NCBI GenBank assembly: GCA_964531325.1
Contig: CAZHCW010000015.1
Coordinates: 1 to 64,000 of the forward strand
Length of the DNA: 64,000 nucleotides
Source of the DNA: UTCHB3 sp964531325
GTDB lineage: Bacteria; Bacteroidota; Ignavibacteria; Ignavibacteriales; Ignavibacteriaceae
Direction: 5' to 3'
The notes below the pieces were generated by a model, which made no database searches, had not been told where the DNA came from, and worked only from the letters and a program-made list of their open reading frames with translations. The translations under genes and the position numbers were made by a program. The first letter of the stretch is position 1. Every line of letters starts with the position of its first letter. This document shows positions 26,464 through 34,831 of this stretch, piece by piece.

Positions 26464-26778
26464 CTACCACTTTAAAATGTTAATTTCATCGATGTTGATT
26501 GTTAGTTTGTTTCTGAAAATGGCTATTATGATTGCAAGACCAATTGCCACTTCAGCGGCCGCCACCGCCATTACAAAAAATACGAACAACTGCCCGATCA
26601 CATCTCCAAAAAATGAAGAATAGGCAACAAAAGTAAGGTTTGCCGAATTAAGCATCAGCTCAATCGACATAAAAACCACAATAGCGTTCCTTCTTGTAAG
26701 TACACCGACAACTCCGGTCACAAACATGAAGGCACTTAAAATAAGGTAATATTCTAATGGAATCATACTTGTTGTCAA
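26464..26778 (-). CDS. nuoK: NADH-quinone oxidoreductase subunit K
   Basis: 104 residues with three membrane helices. The second carries the conserved Glu in FMSIELMLNSANLTFVA and the third has AAAEVAIGLAIIIAIFRN. These glutamates form part of the complex I proton path. Its start overlaps the nuoJ stop by 4 bases. Confidence 0.95.
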   Translation of the reverse strand: MTTSMIPLEYYLILSAFMFVTGVVGVLTRRNAIVVFMSIELMLNSANLTFVAYSSFFGDVIGQLFVFFVMAVAAAEVAIGLAIIIAIFRNKLTINIDEINILKW

Positions 26779-27284
26779 TCCATTTTCTTTTTAGAAAGTA
26801 CTAATGCACCAATAGTGGCAGTAAGCAATACAAATGCTATTGCCTCAAACGGTAAAAGGTAGGTTGTATAGAGTTCACGACCAATAAATTCGATGGTTCC
26901 GATCTCAACTCTGCGGGCTTCATCAGACATTTTCCCCGGCATTGCAAAAAATATCGAGTAAATAATCTGCAGAAACATGAGGACACCAACCAGAATCGCC
27001 AAAAATTTCTGTTGTGGACGATCCTTAAAAAAGGTTTTTTCCCGGCCGGGTCGCAGCAACATAAGCACAAACAAAAAGAGCACCATTATTGCACCGGCAT
27101 ATACAATCACTTGTACCACTGCAATAAACTGGGCTCTTAATAGAAGGTAAATCCCCGAAAGTGCGCAAAAATTCAACACTAAAAATAGTGCGGATATAAC
27201 CGGATTTCTCTTCGTGACCATCAGAACCGATGATGCCACGGCTATTAGAGCGAAAAATCCAAATAATCCCTGTTCCAATGTCAT
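26775..27284 (-). CDS. nuoJ: NADH-quinone oxidoreductase subunit J
   Basis: 169 residues with five membrane helices. RNPVISALFLVLNFCALSGIYL-like sequence (begins RNPVISALFLVLNF) and VVQVIVYAGAIMVLFLFVLML, containing the pi-bulge helix 3 of complex I, identify the subunit. It is the first nuo gene here. The genes upstream are not nuoA-I, so the peripheral arm and quinone module must be encoded elsewhere, if present. Confidence 0.95.
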   Translation of the reverse strand: MTLEQGLFGFFALIAVASSVLMVTKRNPVISALFLVLNFCALSGIYLLLRAQFIAVVQVIVYAGAIMVLFLFVLMLLRPGREKTFFKDRPQQKFLAILVGVLMFLQIIYSIFFAMPGKMSDEARRVEIGTIEFIGRELYTTYLLPFEAIAFVLLTATIGALVLSKKKMD

Positions 27285-27332
27285 CGAAAAATTCCTGATT
27301 TGATAGTTTAAAACTCAAAATTAATCAAAAAT

Positions 27333-27340
27333 CAAATATA
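27333..27340 (-). promoter_or_regulatory. Bacteroidota-type -7 box for nuoJKLMN
   Basis: On the minus strand 27340-27333 is TATATTTG, an exact fit to TAnnTTTG, about 50 bases before the nuoJ start. No clear -33 TTG partner was found, so this is a tentative assignment. Confidence 0.4.
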
Positions 27341-27366
27341 ACTTTTTAATACTATTTAATCAAAAA

Positions 27367-29100
27367 TTATTGATTGAATACTTCAGCAATTACAAATTCG
27401 TTTTTTCCAACAAACACTATCGCATAAGTTTTGCAGACTATTCCCTCAGTCTCAAGTTGAGTCTTGTATTTTGTTACTTGTTCAATTGCTTTACTTTTTT
27501 CTGTCTCGAGGTTTTCCTTGCTGCTTCTCTTGAGGTATTTAAGCTCAAAAAGGAAATTCTCTTTGCCGGGGTTAAGTTTTGTTGGGATCAGAAGTAAGTC
27601 GGCATAACCTTCATTATTCTCTCGTTCACTTTTAACAAAGTAAGCATTATTCCCCATCAGCAGAGTCATGAAGATCATTTTGATGTTTTTCTCGTTAAAC
27701 TTTTGAAGGTCACGGTTTGAAAGATTTTTTAAAATTGAATGAACATATCCAACCAACTTGTCAATCCTCCCTTCAAATGCCATCTCAATAATAGAATCAT
27801 CAATTTTTGAATTGTCGTATCGAAGATTTTTTGATGAAGTAAAAAGATACCTGAAATATTCCCAATACATCTGTTTTACTACATAATTTGGGATAACATA
27901 GGTATATTTACTAAGAATTTCGTTCTCTATCGTAAGTAAGCCATTATAAAACAGCAGTGATACAGCTTCAGTTTTTGTATATGGAAGTTCGAAGTTATAT
28001 TGGATTGTCAACCGTTCAGTGAATCTGTCTGTTTCCAAAACAGTCGAAATAATTTCATCAGATTCTTCAAAAGACAGTGGTGCCAGTATATTCGAAATCT
28101 TTTTATAATCAGAAGTTACATTTATATCAGCCATTTCCCGGGGGTAAGTGAAATTATTGCCAAATGATGAAAGAAATGTGATTACCATCTGGGGATTATA
28201 CAGTCTTCCGGTTGCATCCGGAGAAAATTTGCTCCCATTATACCATGATCGCATATCTGAGAGAACAGTATCAATATCGAATTTACCCTCTTCATAGATA
28301 GTATTTTCTATCATGCCTCGCAATTCTGTCTCCGTAAATCCGGCCATATTATGAAAATCTAACTCGAGGGTGATATTTTGAGCAACATTAAATCCACTTG
28401 TCATGCTGTCTAAAGTTACCGGAGTTACCCCTGTCGCAAAAAAGCGATCAATTGTTCCCTCACCCATAAACTGCTTAATTACTTCATAAAACTTCCTGAC
28501 CCAGCCGTTGCGGGATACAATCTCCTTAAAGTGATCTGTATTAAAAGCAAACAATTCACTTGTAAAGTGGTCGTATTCATCAATTAATAGATATATCTTA
28601 AGATCAGGATCAAAACTTCTAAGTTTGTACAGAAAATCCCTCAGAAGAAAATTTGCATCATCTGATGAATATATTTCCTTCCTCTCTGACTCCGATAACA
28701 AATTGTAGCTTTTAAGAAAAAGAGCGACTGCCCCCCTGATTTCACTCGTGAAATGCATAAATATTTCAGCAACATTGTCAGTCTTTATTCCACTAAAATT
28801 AAATTTGAGGATGTAGTAACTGTTCTTTAAGAGTGTGGTGTTTTCAGGTTTACCTATATAATACTGACCAAATAATTCATCAAATCTGTTTATATGTTGG
28901 ATTCCGTAATAATATTCGAGCATGGAAAGATGAAGTGATTTACCAAATCTGCGAGGACGAAGGAAGAAGAGATTCTTAAAATTTATTTCTTCCAATTTTT
29001 GGATGAATTGTGTCTTGTCCACAAAATATGCATTCTCTGATATCAGAGTTGCATAATTTGAGGTCAATGACGGTATTCTTTTCTTCATTTCTCGGCTCAT
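27367..29100 (-). CDS. AAA-ATPase-like protein with C-terminal PD-(D/E)XK nuclease-like domain
   Basis: 577 residues from ATG 29100 (a second ATG at 29088 is equally possible). The N-terminus matches the AAA-ATPase_like family: FVDKTQFIQKLEE, then FFLRPRRFGKSLHLSMLEYYY with the degenerate P-loop RPRRFGKS, and later YLLIDEYDHFTSE as Walker B. The C-terminal region has GYADLLLIP followed by NFLFELKYLKRSS, the D-(x)n-E-x-K core of PDDEXK_9. Families of this type are numerous and variable in Bacteroidota genomes; their function is unknown, though a defence or mobile-element link has been suggested. It is followed by nuoJ with no shared function evident. Confidence 0.9.
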   Translation of the reverse strand: MSREMKKRIPSLTSNYATLISENAYFVDKTQFIQKLEEINFKNLFFLRPRRFGKSLHLSMLEYYYGIQHINRFDELFGQYYIGKPENTTLLKNSYYILKFNFSGIKTDNVAEIFMHFTSEIRGAVALFLKSYNLLSESERKEIYSSDDANFLLRDFLYKLRSFDPDLKIYLLIDEYDHFTSELFAFNTDHFKEIVSRNGWVRKFYEVIKQFMGEGTIDRFFATGVTPVTLDSMTSGFNVAQNITLELDFHNMAGFTETELRGMIENTIYEEGKFDIDTVLSDMRSWYNGSKFSPDATGRLYNPQMVITFLSSFGNNFTYPREMADINVTSDYKKISNILAPLSFEESDEIISTVLETDRFTERLTIQYNFELPYTKTEAVSLLFYNGLLTIENEILSKYTYVIPNYVVKQMYWEYFRYLFTSSKNLRYDNSKIDDSIIEMAFEGRIDKLVGYVHSILKNLSNRDLQKFNEKNIKMIFMTLLMGNNAYFVKSERENNEGYADLLLIPTKLNPGKENFLFELKYLKRSSKENLETEKSKAIEQVTKYKTQLETEGIVCKTYAIVFVGKNEFVIAEVFNQ

Positions 29101-29194
29101 AAATTTATTTGAATCTGGAGGGAAATATAGTAATTTTTTGGTTGAATAAGTGCCGAAGTGGGTTTGCAAAATCCCCATCCGCGTTTATCCGCCT

Positions 29195-29284
29195 AATCTG
29201 CGTGTAACTGTTCGCCGAGGCGAATCTGCGTCCTCTTAAAATCAACATCCGTGGAATCCGCGCTAAATCCGTGGAATCCGTGGA
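29195..29284. repeat. Intergenic repeat block (AATCTGCGT / ATCCGTGGA units)
   Basis: AATCTGCGTGTA (29195-29206, identical to 1401-1412) is followed by a 6-bp palindrome TTCGCC-GA-GGCGAA (29211-29224). Next comes AATCTGCG, then three copies of ATCCGTGGA starting at 29247, 29267 and 29276. It is non-coding and lies between the divergent ATPase gene and hrcA. The palindrome/AATCTGCGT pairing matches the copy at 1384-1420. Confidence 0.65.
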
Positions 29285-29343
29285 ACCACCTTATCCCATC
29301 AAGCTGCACTTCTTTCAGCATTTCCCACCCCGATGATTTTCAT

Positions 29344-29351
29344 TATATTTG
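29344..29351 (+). promoter_or_regulatory. Bacteroidota-type -7 box upstream of hrcA
   Basis: TATATTTG at 29344-29351 fits TAnnTTTG, about 40 bases before the proposed hrcA start. No CIRCE inverted repeat (TTAGCACTC-N9-GAGTGCTAA) was found between here and the neighbouring gene. Confidence 0.4.
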
Positions 29352-29390
29352 CAGGTTAAGAACTTTTTATTTCTTTAAAACGGAGTCATT

Positions 29391-30470
29391 CTGAGCATTC
29401 ATGGAGCAGAACTTTCTGCACGGGAGAAAAGTATCCTCCGGCATATTGTCAATCAGTTTATTTTGACCGCAGCACCTGTTGGAAGCCGGAACATATCCAA
29501 GAAATTTGACATTGGGTTATCCCCCGCAACAGTAAGGAATATTATGGCTGATCTTGAAGATTCTGGCTATATAGGACACCCTCATACTTCAGCGGGTAGA
29601 GTTCCCACAGATAAAGGTTACAGACTGTATGTGGATTCACTGATGGATACCCCGCAGATAAGTGAGGGTACAAAAGAAATTATCAGTTCTGAAATTAAGA
29701 CCGGACTTACAACCCCTGAAGAAATATTTAGTATCGCTTCAAAAATTCTTAGCAGAATAACAGACCAACTGGCTTGTGTTATCTACCCCAAAATTGAAAC
29801 AGGTGTATTGAGCAGAATTCAACTCGTTTACCTCGCTTCAAATAAAATCCTGGTGGTTATTAGCATCGCATCAGGACTTGTAAAAACCATTACACTTGAA
29901 CTCTCAAGCAGTATCGATGAAAAACAGATTGATTCCGTGGAAAGGATACTTAATGAGAGACTTGCCGGTCTCCGTCTAAAAGAGATAAAAAGTTCAATGA
30001 ATGAAAGACTTAAGGATACCGGACTTGAGACCAACCCGATTATTTCAATTTTGTACGACTCGGCAGACAGGCTATTCAAAGATTTTAACTCTGACAGCAA
30101 AGTTATGCTCTCCGGTGCAAGAAATCTTCTTCGGCATCCGGAGTTTGAAGACCCTGTGAAATTTGAAAATATTGTTGAATTAATTGAAGAAAAAGAAATA
30201 ATAATCCATATCTTCGAAAACAGTTCAGGCATTTTCCTTGAAAAATCCTCATCCATCCAGGGTGTAAATATTGTAATCGGCAAAGAACTCCCATACGGTC
30301 AGACTGATGACTACAGTTTTGTTGTTAAAGAGTACAAGGTTGGAGAAAATACCGGAGCAATGGGAATTATTGGTCCCAAACGGATGGATTATGCAAAGAT
30401 TATTGCAATTGTGGACTTTACTGCAGGTTTACTAACAGAAATGTTGACCAAAAATCAAAACAGTGTTTAA
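29391..30470 (+). CDS. hrcA: Heat-inducible transcription repressor HrcA (non-ATG start)
   Basis: HrcA represses chaperone operons by binding CIRCE elements and is tuned by GroEL. The winged-helix N-terminus is complete only if translation begins upstream of the TTG at 29463. The conserved ELSAREKSILRHIVNQFIL precedes TAAPVGSRNISK and LSPATVRNIMADLEDSGYI. In this frame there is a TAA at 29376 and no ATG, GTG or TTG before 29463. CTG at 29391 has GGAG (29382-29385) five bases upstream and is my choice, giving 359 residues; ATT at 29388 is the alternative. The ATG at 29401 is in another frame. It heads an hrcA-grpE-dnaJ operon; dnaK is absent here. Confidence 0.85.
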   Translation: MSIHGAELSAREKSILRHIVNQFILTAAPVGSRNISKKFDIGLSPATVRNIMADLEDSGYIGHPHTSAGRVPTDKGYRLYVDSLMDTPQISEGTKEIISSEIKTGLTTPEEIFSIASKILSRITDQLACVIYPKIETGVLSRIQLVYLASNKILVVISIASGLVKTITLELSSSIDEKQIDSVERILNERLAGLRLKEIKSSMNERLKDTGLETNPIISILYDSADRLFKDFNSDSKVMLSGARNLLRHPEFEDPVKFENIVELIEEKEIIIHIFENSSGIFLEKSSSIQGVNIVIGKELPYGQTDDYSFVVKEYKVGENTGAMGIIGPKRMDYAKIIAIVDFTAGLLTEMLTKNQNSV

Positions 30471-30526
30471 AATATTATTCGATTGTTGAATTTTTTTCAT
30501 CAGTTATTTGTTAATTTGGAGAAAAT

Positions 30527-31186
30527 ATGAAATTTAGAAAAAAAGAAAGTAGTGACTTGAAGAACGAAAATTTGAAAACCGAAACTGAAACAACTTCCCG
30601 GAACGAAAGTGAGGCAGTGGAAAATCCAACTGAAGAAACACCGGTAAACAATGGAAATAAAAATGAAACTACAGAAGTTGACGAATTAAACGCAGAAGTT
30701 TTGAAACTCACAAATCAAGTGGACGAATTGCGTGACCTCCTCGCCCGCAGAATTGCTGAAATAGACAATATTAAAAGAAGGCACCGCGAAGAATCGCTAA
30801 AAACATGGTCGGATGCCGAAGGGAAATTTATTTCATCACTTCTCCCAATAATAGATAATTTTGATCGTGCAGCTGAAATTGCCCCTAAAACTGAAGATAA
30901 ACAAAAAATGGTTGATGGTTTCATCTTGATCCACGATTCGCTTGTTAAACTTCTTGAGCAAAAAGGTTTAAAGAAAATTGAGGCTAAAGGGAAGCAGTTT
31001 GATTATAATCTCCATAACGCTATTATGCGTCAACCGAATGCTGATGTTGAACCCGATACAGTTCTTGAGGAAATTCTGCCCGGTTATATCTACAAGGATC
31101 AGATTCTTAGACATACAAATGTAATCATTAGCGAAATGCCCGTTAACGAATCAGAGGTTAATTCGGATGAGGAGACAGAAAATTAA
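30527..31186 (+). CDS. grpE: Nucleotide exchange factor GrpE
   Basis: 219 residues. The first 60 or so are acidic and low-complexity. A long coiled coil (about 50-100: LNAEVLKLTNQVDELRDLLARR) follows, then the conserved NIKRRHREE and the C-terminal beta-wing. LLPIIDNFDRAAE and LPGYIYKDQILRHTNVIIS are diagnostic of the family. GrpE releases ADP from DnaK. It lies between hrcA and dnaJ. Confidence 0.95.
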   Translation: MKFRKKESSDLKNENLKTETETTSRNESEAVENPTEETPVNNGNKNETTEVDELNAEVLKLTNQVDELRDLLARRIAEIDNIKRRHREESLKTWSDAEGKFISSLLPIIDNFDRAAEIAPKTEDKQKMVDGFILIHDSLVKLLEQKGLKKIEAKGKQFDYNLHNAIMRQPNADVEPDTVLEEILPGYIYKDQILRHTNVIISEMPVNESEVNSDEETEN

Positions 31187-31189
31187 GAT

Positions 31190-32344
31190 ATGAGCAAAAA
31201 AGATTATTATGAAATTCTCGGCGTAACAAAAAACGCCTCAAAAGATGAAATTAAACAGGCTTATCGCAAAATTGCGATGCAGTATCACCCCGACAGAAAT
31301 CCTGATAACAAGGAAGCAGAAGATAAATTTAAAGAAGCTGCCGAAGCTTATGAAGTCTTGAGTGATGATGAAAAACGCTCAAAATATGATCGTTTTGGTC
31401 ATCAGGCTTTTGGTGCAGGTGGCGGACAACAGGGATTCACAGATATCAACGATATTTTCTCCCATTTCTCCGATGTTTTTGGTGGAGGTGGCGGTTCCAT
31501 ATTTGATGATATATTTGGAGGTGGCGGTGGAAGACGCGGTGGCAGGAAAAGAAGTTCAGGTACTCCGGGGAGTGATCTAAGAGTAAACCTCAAATTAAAA
31601 CTCGAAGAAATTTCAACGGGAACAACAAAAACCATAAAAATTAACAAATTTGTTAAATGCGATTCCTGTACCGGAAGTGGATCAGACAGTGGTTCGAGCA
31701 AAAAAACATGCCCGGCTTGTAATGGTTCCGGTGAAATTCGCAATGTTTCCAGATCAGTTTTTGGACAGTTTGTTAATATACAACCCTGTGCAAATTGTAA
31801 CGGTGAAGGAACTGTAATCGACAAACCGTGCAAAAAATGCCACGGTGATGGACGGGTGAAATCGGAAGTTACTGAAAGCATCGATGTTCCCGCTGGTGTA
31901 AGTGCTGAAATGCAACTTAGCCTTAGAGGAAGAGGAAATGCAGGATTAAGAGGAGGTCCCAGTGGTGATCTTCTTGTTGGTTTCCAGGAAATTGAACATG
32001 AACATTTTAAAAGAGATGGTGATAATATTATCTATCAACTCTTTATCAGTTTCCCTCAGGCTGTTTTTGGAGATGAAGTTGAAATTCCGACCCTGACAGG
32101 AAAAGCGAAACTTTCGATCGATTCGGGTACTCGTGCCGGAAAAATCCTCAGGATGGCAGGAAAAGGTTTACCAAGTGTGAACGACAGAAGCCACAGAAGA
32201 GGAGATCAGCTTGTTGAGGTAAATATCGTTGTTCCCAAAAAAGTAAATGCGCGTGAAAAAGAACTTTTAAAGGAATTGATGAATCAACCAAATATTTCCG
32301 GTGAAGAAGGAAACAGCGGTTTTTTTAAGAAATTTGGATTGTAA
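31190..32344 (+). CDS. dnaJ: Chaperone protein DnaJ
   Basis: 384 residues. The J-domain (1-70) has the HPD triad in MQYHPDRNPDN. A Gly/Phe-rich stretch (about 72-115) follows, then four zinc-binding repeats: CDSCTGSG, CPACNGSG, CANCNGEG and CKKCHGDG. The C-terminal substrate-binding domains end at about 370. DnaJ delivers clients to DnaK and stimulates its ATPase. It begins 3 bases after grpE. Confidence 0.97.
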   Translation: MSKKDYYEILGVTKNASKDEIKQAYRKIAMQYHPDRNPDNKEAEDKFKEAAEAYEVLSDDEKRSKYDRFGHQAFGAGGGQQGFTDINDIFSHFSDVFGGGGGSIFDDIFGGGGGRRGGRKRSSGTPGSDLRVNLKLKLEEISTGTTKTIKINKFVKCDSCTGSGSDSGSSKKTCPACNGSGEIRNVSRSVFGQFVNIQPCANCNGEGTVIDKPCKKCHGDGRVKSEVTESIDVPAGVSAEMQLSLRGRGNAGLRGGPSGDLLVGFQEIEHEHFKRDGDNIIYQLFISFPQAVFGDEVEIPTLTGKAKLSIDSGTRAGKILRMAGKGLPSVNDRSHRRGDQLVEVNIVVPKKVNAREKELLKELMNQPNISGEEGNSGFFKKFGL

Positions 32345-32352
32345 CAGTTGAA

Positions 32353-32820
32353 TTGAAATCACTGATTGAACGGCTCTCAATTAAGTCAGGTCTTACAAAA
32401 TTGGAAGTTATGGCTCTCCTTTTTGTAATTACTTCTATTACGGTGGGTGCTGTTATCCATATATTTAGATCAGATGCCGAGGTGTTAGCCCCTTCTCCAA
32501 AAGAGAAGTCATCTTACGAATTGCTGCAAAAAGAGAAAAAAGAAGTCGAAAAAAAACTTGGTAAATCATCAAGTTCAGGGAGTTCAAACAGTAAGGTTAA
32601 GAAACTAACCCCCGGCGAGAAAATAAATATCAACACTGCTGATATTTTTGAATTAATGAGGGTACCGGGTGTCGGAGAAAAGACAGCTACTGATATTGTT
32701 GCTTTAAGGATCAATCTTGGCGGGAAGTTTACCCACTTAAGCCAGTTAAAGGGTATAAAATCCATCGGCGAAAAAAAACTTCAAAAATTGAAAGAGTTTA
32801 TGGTTTTAACCGATGAATAA
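32353..32820 (+). CDS. ComEA-like helix-hairpin-helix DNA-binding protein
   Basis: 155 residues from a TTG. An N-terminal membrane helix (about 18-38) is followed by a lysine-rich linker and two helix-hairpin-helix motifs (INTADIFELMRVPGVGEKTA and THLSQLKGIKSIGEKKLQKL). This is the ComEA arrangement, in which the domain binds incoming DNA at the outer face of the inner membrane. The linker is very basic, consistent with DNA binding. No comEC or pilus operon is adjacent. It overlaps the next gene by 8 bases. Confidence 0.85.
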   Translation: MKSLIERLSIKSGLTKLEVMALLFVITSITVGAVIHIFRSDAEVLAPSPKEKSSYELLQKEKKEVEKKLGKSSSSGSSNSKVKKLTPGEKININTADIFELMRVPGVGEKTATDIVALRINLGGKFTHLSQLKGIKSIGEKKLQKLKEFMVLTDE

Positions 32821-33370
32821 ACTCTTCAGTATCTACTCCGGATACCGTCACTACTTTAACATCGGAGTCATTGCAATTTTGGCGGTTATCCTGCTTAAAG
32901 TGGTGTATCTTGACCCCATGAAAGCCAGTGAGCAAGAGGAAAATTATAAAACCGAATCACGGTTGAGAATGTATAATTTGAGATCTGCACAAAAGGTTTA
33001 TTTTGATAAAAATCAAAAATTTTGTGGAAATATCGATGAACTTATAAGTTTTATCAGATCTCTTGGTATCGATTCAACTTTGCCCTCAGGAAGAGATTCT
33101 TTGGAATCAGAGTTTACCTTCAAACCTCTGTCAAACGGTAAATTTGTTGTTGACAGTCTTAAATTCTCGCCAAAAGTCTATCTCCCCTATTCTTTTGCTC
33201 TTGATTCATCACGGGTGATTGATTCAGTATACGCAGAAGATGGTGAGTTTATCCGTGTTGACACATCTTTTATTAAAGGAAACCGGTTTAAAATAACTGA
33301 TCCTTCAGGGTATGGAAGCGTTGGTAATCTCTTTTTTGATGCCCTTAAATATTCAGCCTCCTGGGAGTAG
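32813..33370 (+). CDS. Unknown single-pass membrane protein
   Basis: 185 residues. A membrane helix near residues 16-31 is followed by a helical stretch (TESRLRMYNLRSAQKVYFDKN) that resembles the long N-terminal helix plus alanine/Tyr pattern of pseudopilins. A mixed globular region follows. It lacks the prepilin GFTLIE cleavage motif, so it is not a classical pilin. It overlaps the ComEA-like gene (ATG inside its last codons) and is 2 bases before the DUF3822-like gene. Family not recognised with certainty. Confidence 0.65.
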   Translation: MNKLFSIYSGYRHYFNIGVIAILAVILLKVVYLDPMKASEQEENYKTESRLRMYNLRSAQKVYFDKNQKFCGNIDELISFIRSLGIDSTLPSGRDSLESEFTFKPLSNGKFVVDSLKFSPKVYLPYSFALDSSRVIDSVYAEDGEFIRVDTSFIKGNRFKITDPSGYGSVGNLFFDALKYSASWE

Positions 33371-33372
33371 AA

Positions 33373-34236
33373 ATGAACAGAATTCTGGTAGAAGCGAAAA
33401 ATGACAGCGTTGTAATAAAAAATGTAAACCCCGGTGAAGAGACTGTTGAAAAGACCGTACTGAACTATTCAATACTTCAAGGACCATCTTTTACAAGGCT
33501 CGACCTTGAACAATGTGAACAGTTTATCCCTGATCTTGTTAATACCGGTCAAAACAGCTTTATTGATTCAACTGTTTATTTAATTTTCCCCCAGTCGTTA
33601 TTTCATACCATGACTCTACCGGCAAAACCGGAACTCTCAAAACTTCAGCAGTATAATGAACACAAGTTCGAAATTGGAGTGGTTTTCCCGTTTTTGGAAT
33701 TGGATACATTTTCGCTTGATGTCCAAACTATTGCTCAATCGGGCTTTAATAACCCGAATTCTGAATTGGTGACCGTTATCAATAATGATTTGTTAAATTT
33801 TGCCTCAATGGTTAAAAAAAACACCGGCTCACCGAGAGTAAAGATAATTATTCCCTTTTTATCGCTAAAAGAATTTATCAAAAAGAATTTCCCCGCCGAT
33901 CAAAAATCGGTATTGCTCCATATCTCCGGAAATTCAATTATTCTTGCATCCTTAAAAGGTGCAGAGATAGCCACGGCTTATTCAACAAACTTCATCGATA
34001 TTCCATCGATCCCCGACATAATCGATTCGTTCCTCCTTAATAACTCATCGGGTAGAATTGATAAGGATACTTTAAGTAACATCTATTTTAGTCTCGAGGA
34101 ATATATGGTGGGGCTTGCTTCACTTGTCGAAAAATGGATGAACATTAAAACAGTTGAAAATTTTGCAGGGCTGCCACTTGGAAAAGTGTGCAAGATTCCC
34201 CCGGACCTCCTTGCTGAGATCAGAAATGAGGCTTAG
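33373..34236 (+). CDS. DUF3822-like protein
   Basis: 287 residues with no signal peptide. The alternating beta-alpha pattern, with a start like MNRILVEAKNDSVVIKNVNPGEE, resembles DUF3822. That family is found beside rsmD in many Bacteroidota and is thought to have an actin-like (PilM-related) fold. No ATP-binding glycine motif is clear. Placement immediately before rsmD, with an 11-base overlap, supports the DUF3822 call. Function unknown. Confidence 0.6.
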   Translation: MNRILVEAKNDSVVIKNVNPGEETVEKTVLNYSILQGPSFTRLDLEQCEQFIPDLVNTGQNSFIDSTVYLIFPQSLFHTMTLPAKPELSKLQQYNEHKFEIGVVFPFLELDTFSLDVQTIAQSGFNNPNSELVTVINNDLLNFASMVKKNTGSPRVKIIIPFLSLKEFIKKNFPADQKSVLLHISGNSIILASLKGAEIATAYSTNFIDIPSIPDIIDSFLLNNSSGRIDKDTLSNIYFSLEEYMVGLASLVEKWMNIKTVENFAGLPLGKVCKIPPDLLAEIRNEA

Positions 34237-34831
34237 AATTATATCGGGTGAATTTGGCGGAAGATTTATCAAAACCCCCGATTCCAAATTCACGAGACCA
34301 ACCACCGACAAAGTAAAACAGTCGGTCTTTAACTATCTCTCAAACTTTTTTGATTTTGAAGATGCCATTGCTGCGGATATCTACGCTGGCTCTGGCTCAC
34401 TCGGTTTTGAAATGCTTAGTAGAGGGGCTGAAAAAGTACATTTTGTGGAAAAGAACTTCCCTGTAGTAAAAATTCTCACAGAGAATATTCAAAGTCTGGA
34501 TGTTGAAAAAAGAGTGAAGTTACACAAGATGAAAGCTGTTACATTTACGGCAACAACCAACTTGCAATTCGATTTTATCTTTGCCGATCCTCCTTTTTAT
34601 GAATATGATGTTTATGATGTAGTTAAAAATATCAGAAAAAGAAAACTCTTAAAACCGGGGGGAATATTCATGCTGGAAAGGTCGATTCAAACTCTTGAAG
34701 ATGATAAAAAGAATATGGAGATGGAACCAATTAAGCGGCTTGGAGATACATGTTTGTATCAAATAATTAATGGAGTTTCGGCGGATAGTGATGCCGAAGT
34801 TGAAATTCCGGAGACGGAATCAGAGATTTGA
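34226..34831 (+). CDS. rsmD: 16S rRNA (guanine966-N2)-methyltransferase RsmD
   Basis: 201 residues from ATG 34226, chosen because MRLRIISGEFGGRFIKTP is the family's N-terminus. The longer frame to 34154 adds residues that only mirror the preceding gene. Motif I is ADIYAGSGSLGFEMLSRGA, which binds S-adenosylmethionine. Motif IV is FADPPFY, which is catalytic. It methylates G966 of 16S rRNA in the assembled small subunit. The last 12 bases overlap the convergent amidotransferase gene. Confidence 0.92.
   Translation: MRLRIISGEFGGRFIKTPDSKFTRPTTDKVKQSVFNYLSNFFDFEDAIAADIYAGSGSLGFEMLSRGAEKVHFVEKNFPVVKILTENIQSLDVEKRVKLHKMKAVTFTATTNLQFDFIFADPPFYEYDVYDVVKNIRKRKLLKPGGIFMLERSIQTLEDDKKNMEMEPIKRLGDTCLYQIINGVSADSDAEVEIPETESEI

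Noticed and set aside
29285..29390. CIRCE operator for hrcA
   Set aside because: No TTAGCACTC/GAGTGCTAA inverted repeat was found.
29401..29403. ATG as the hrcA start
   Set aside because: It is in a different frame from the conserved HrcA sequence, so it would need a frameshift.
32813..33370. Classical type IV prepilin
   Set aside because: No GFTLIE-type cleavage motif precedes the hydrophobic helix.
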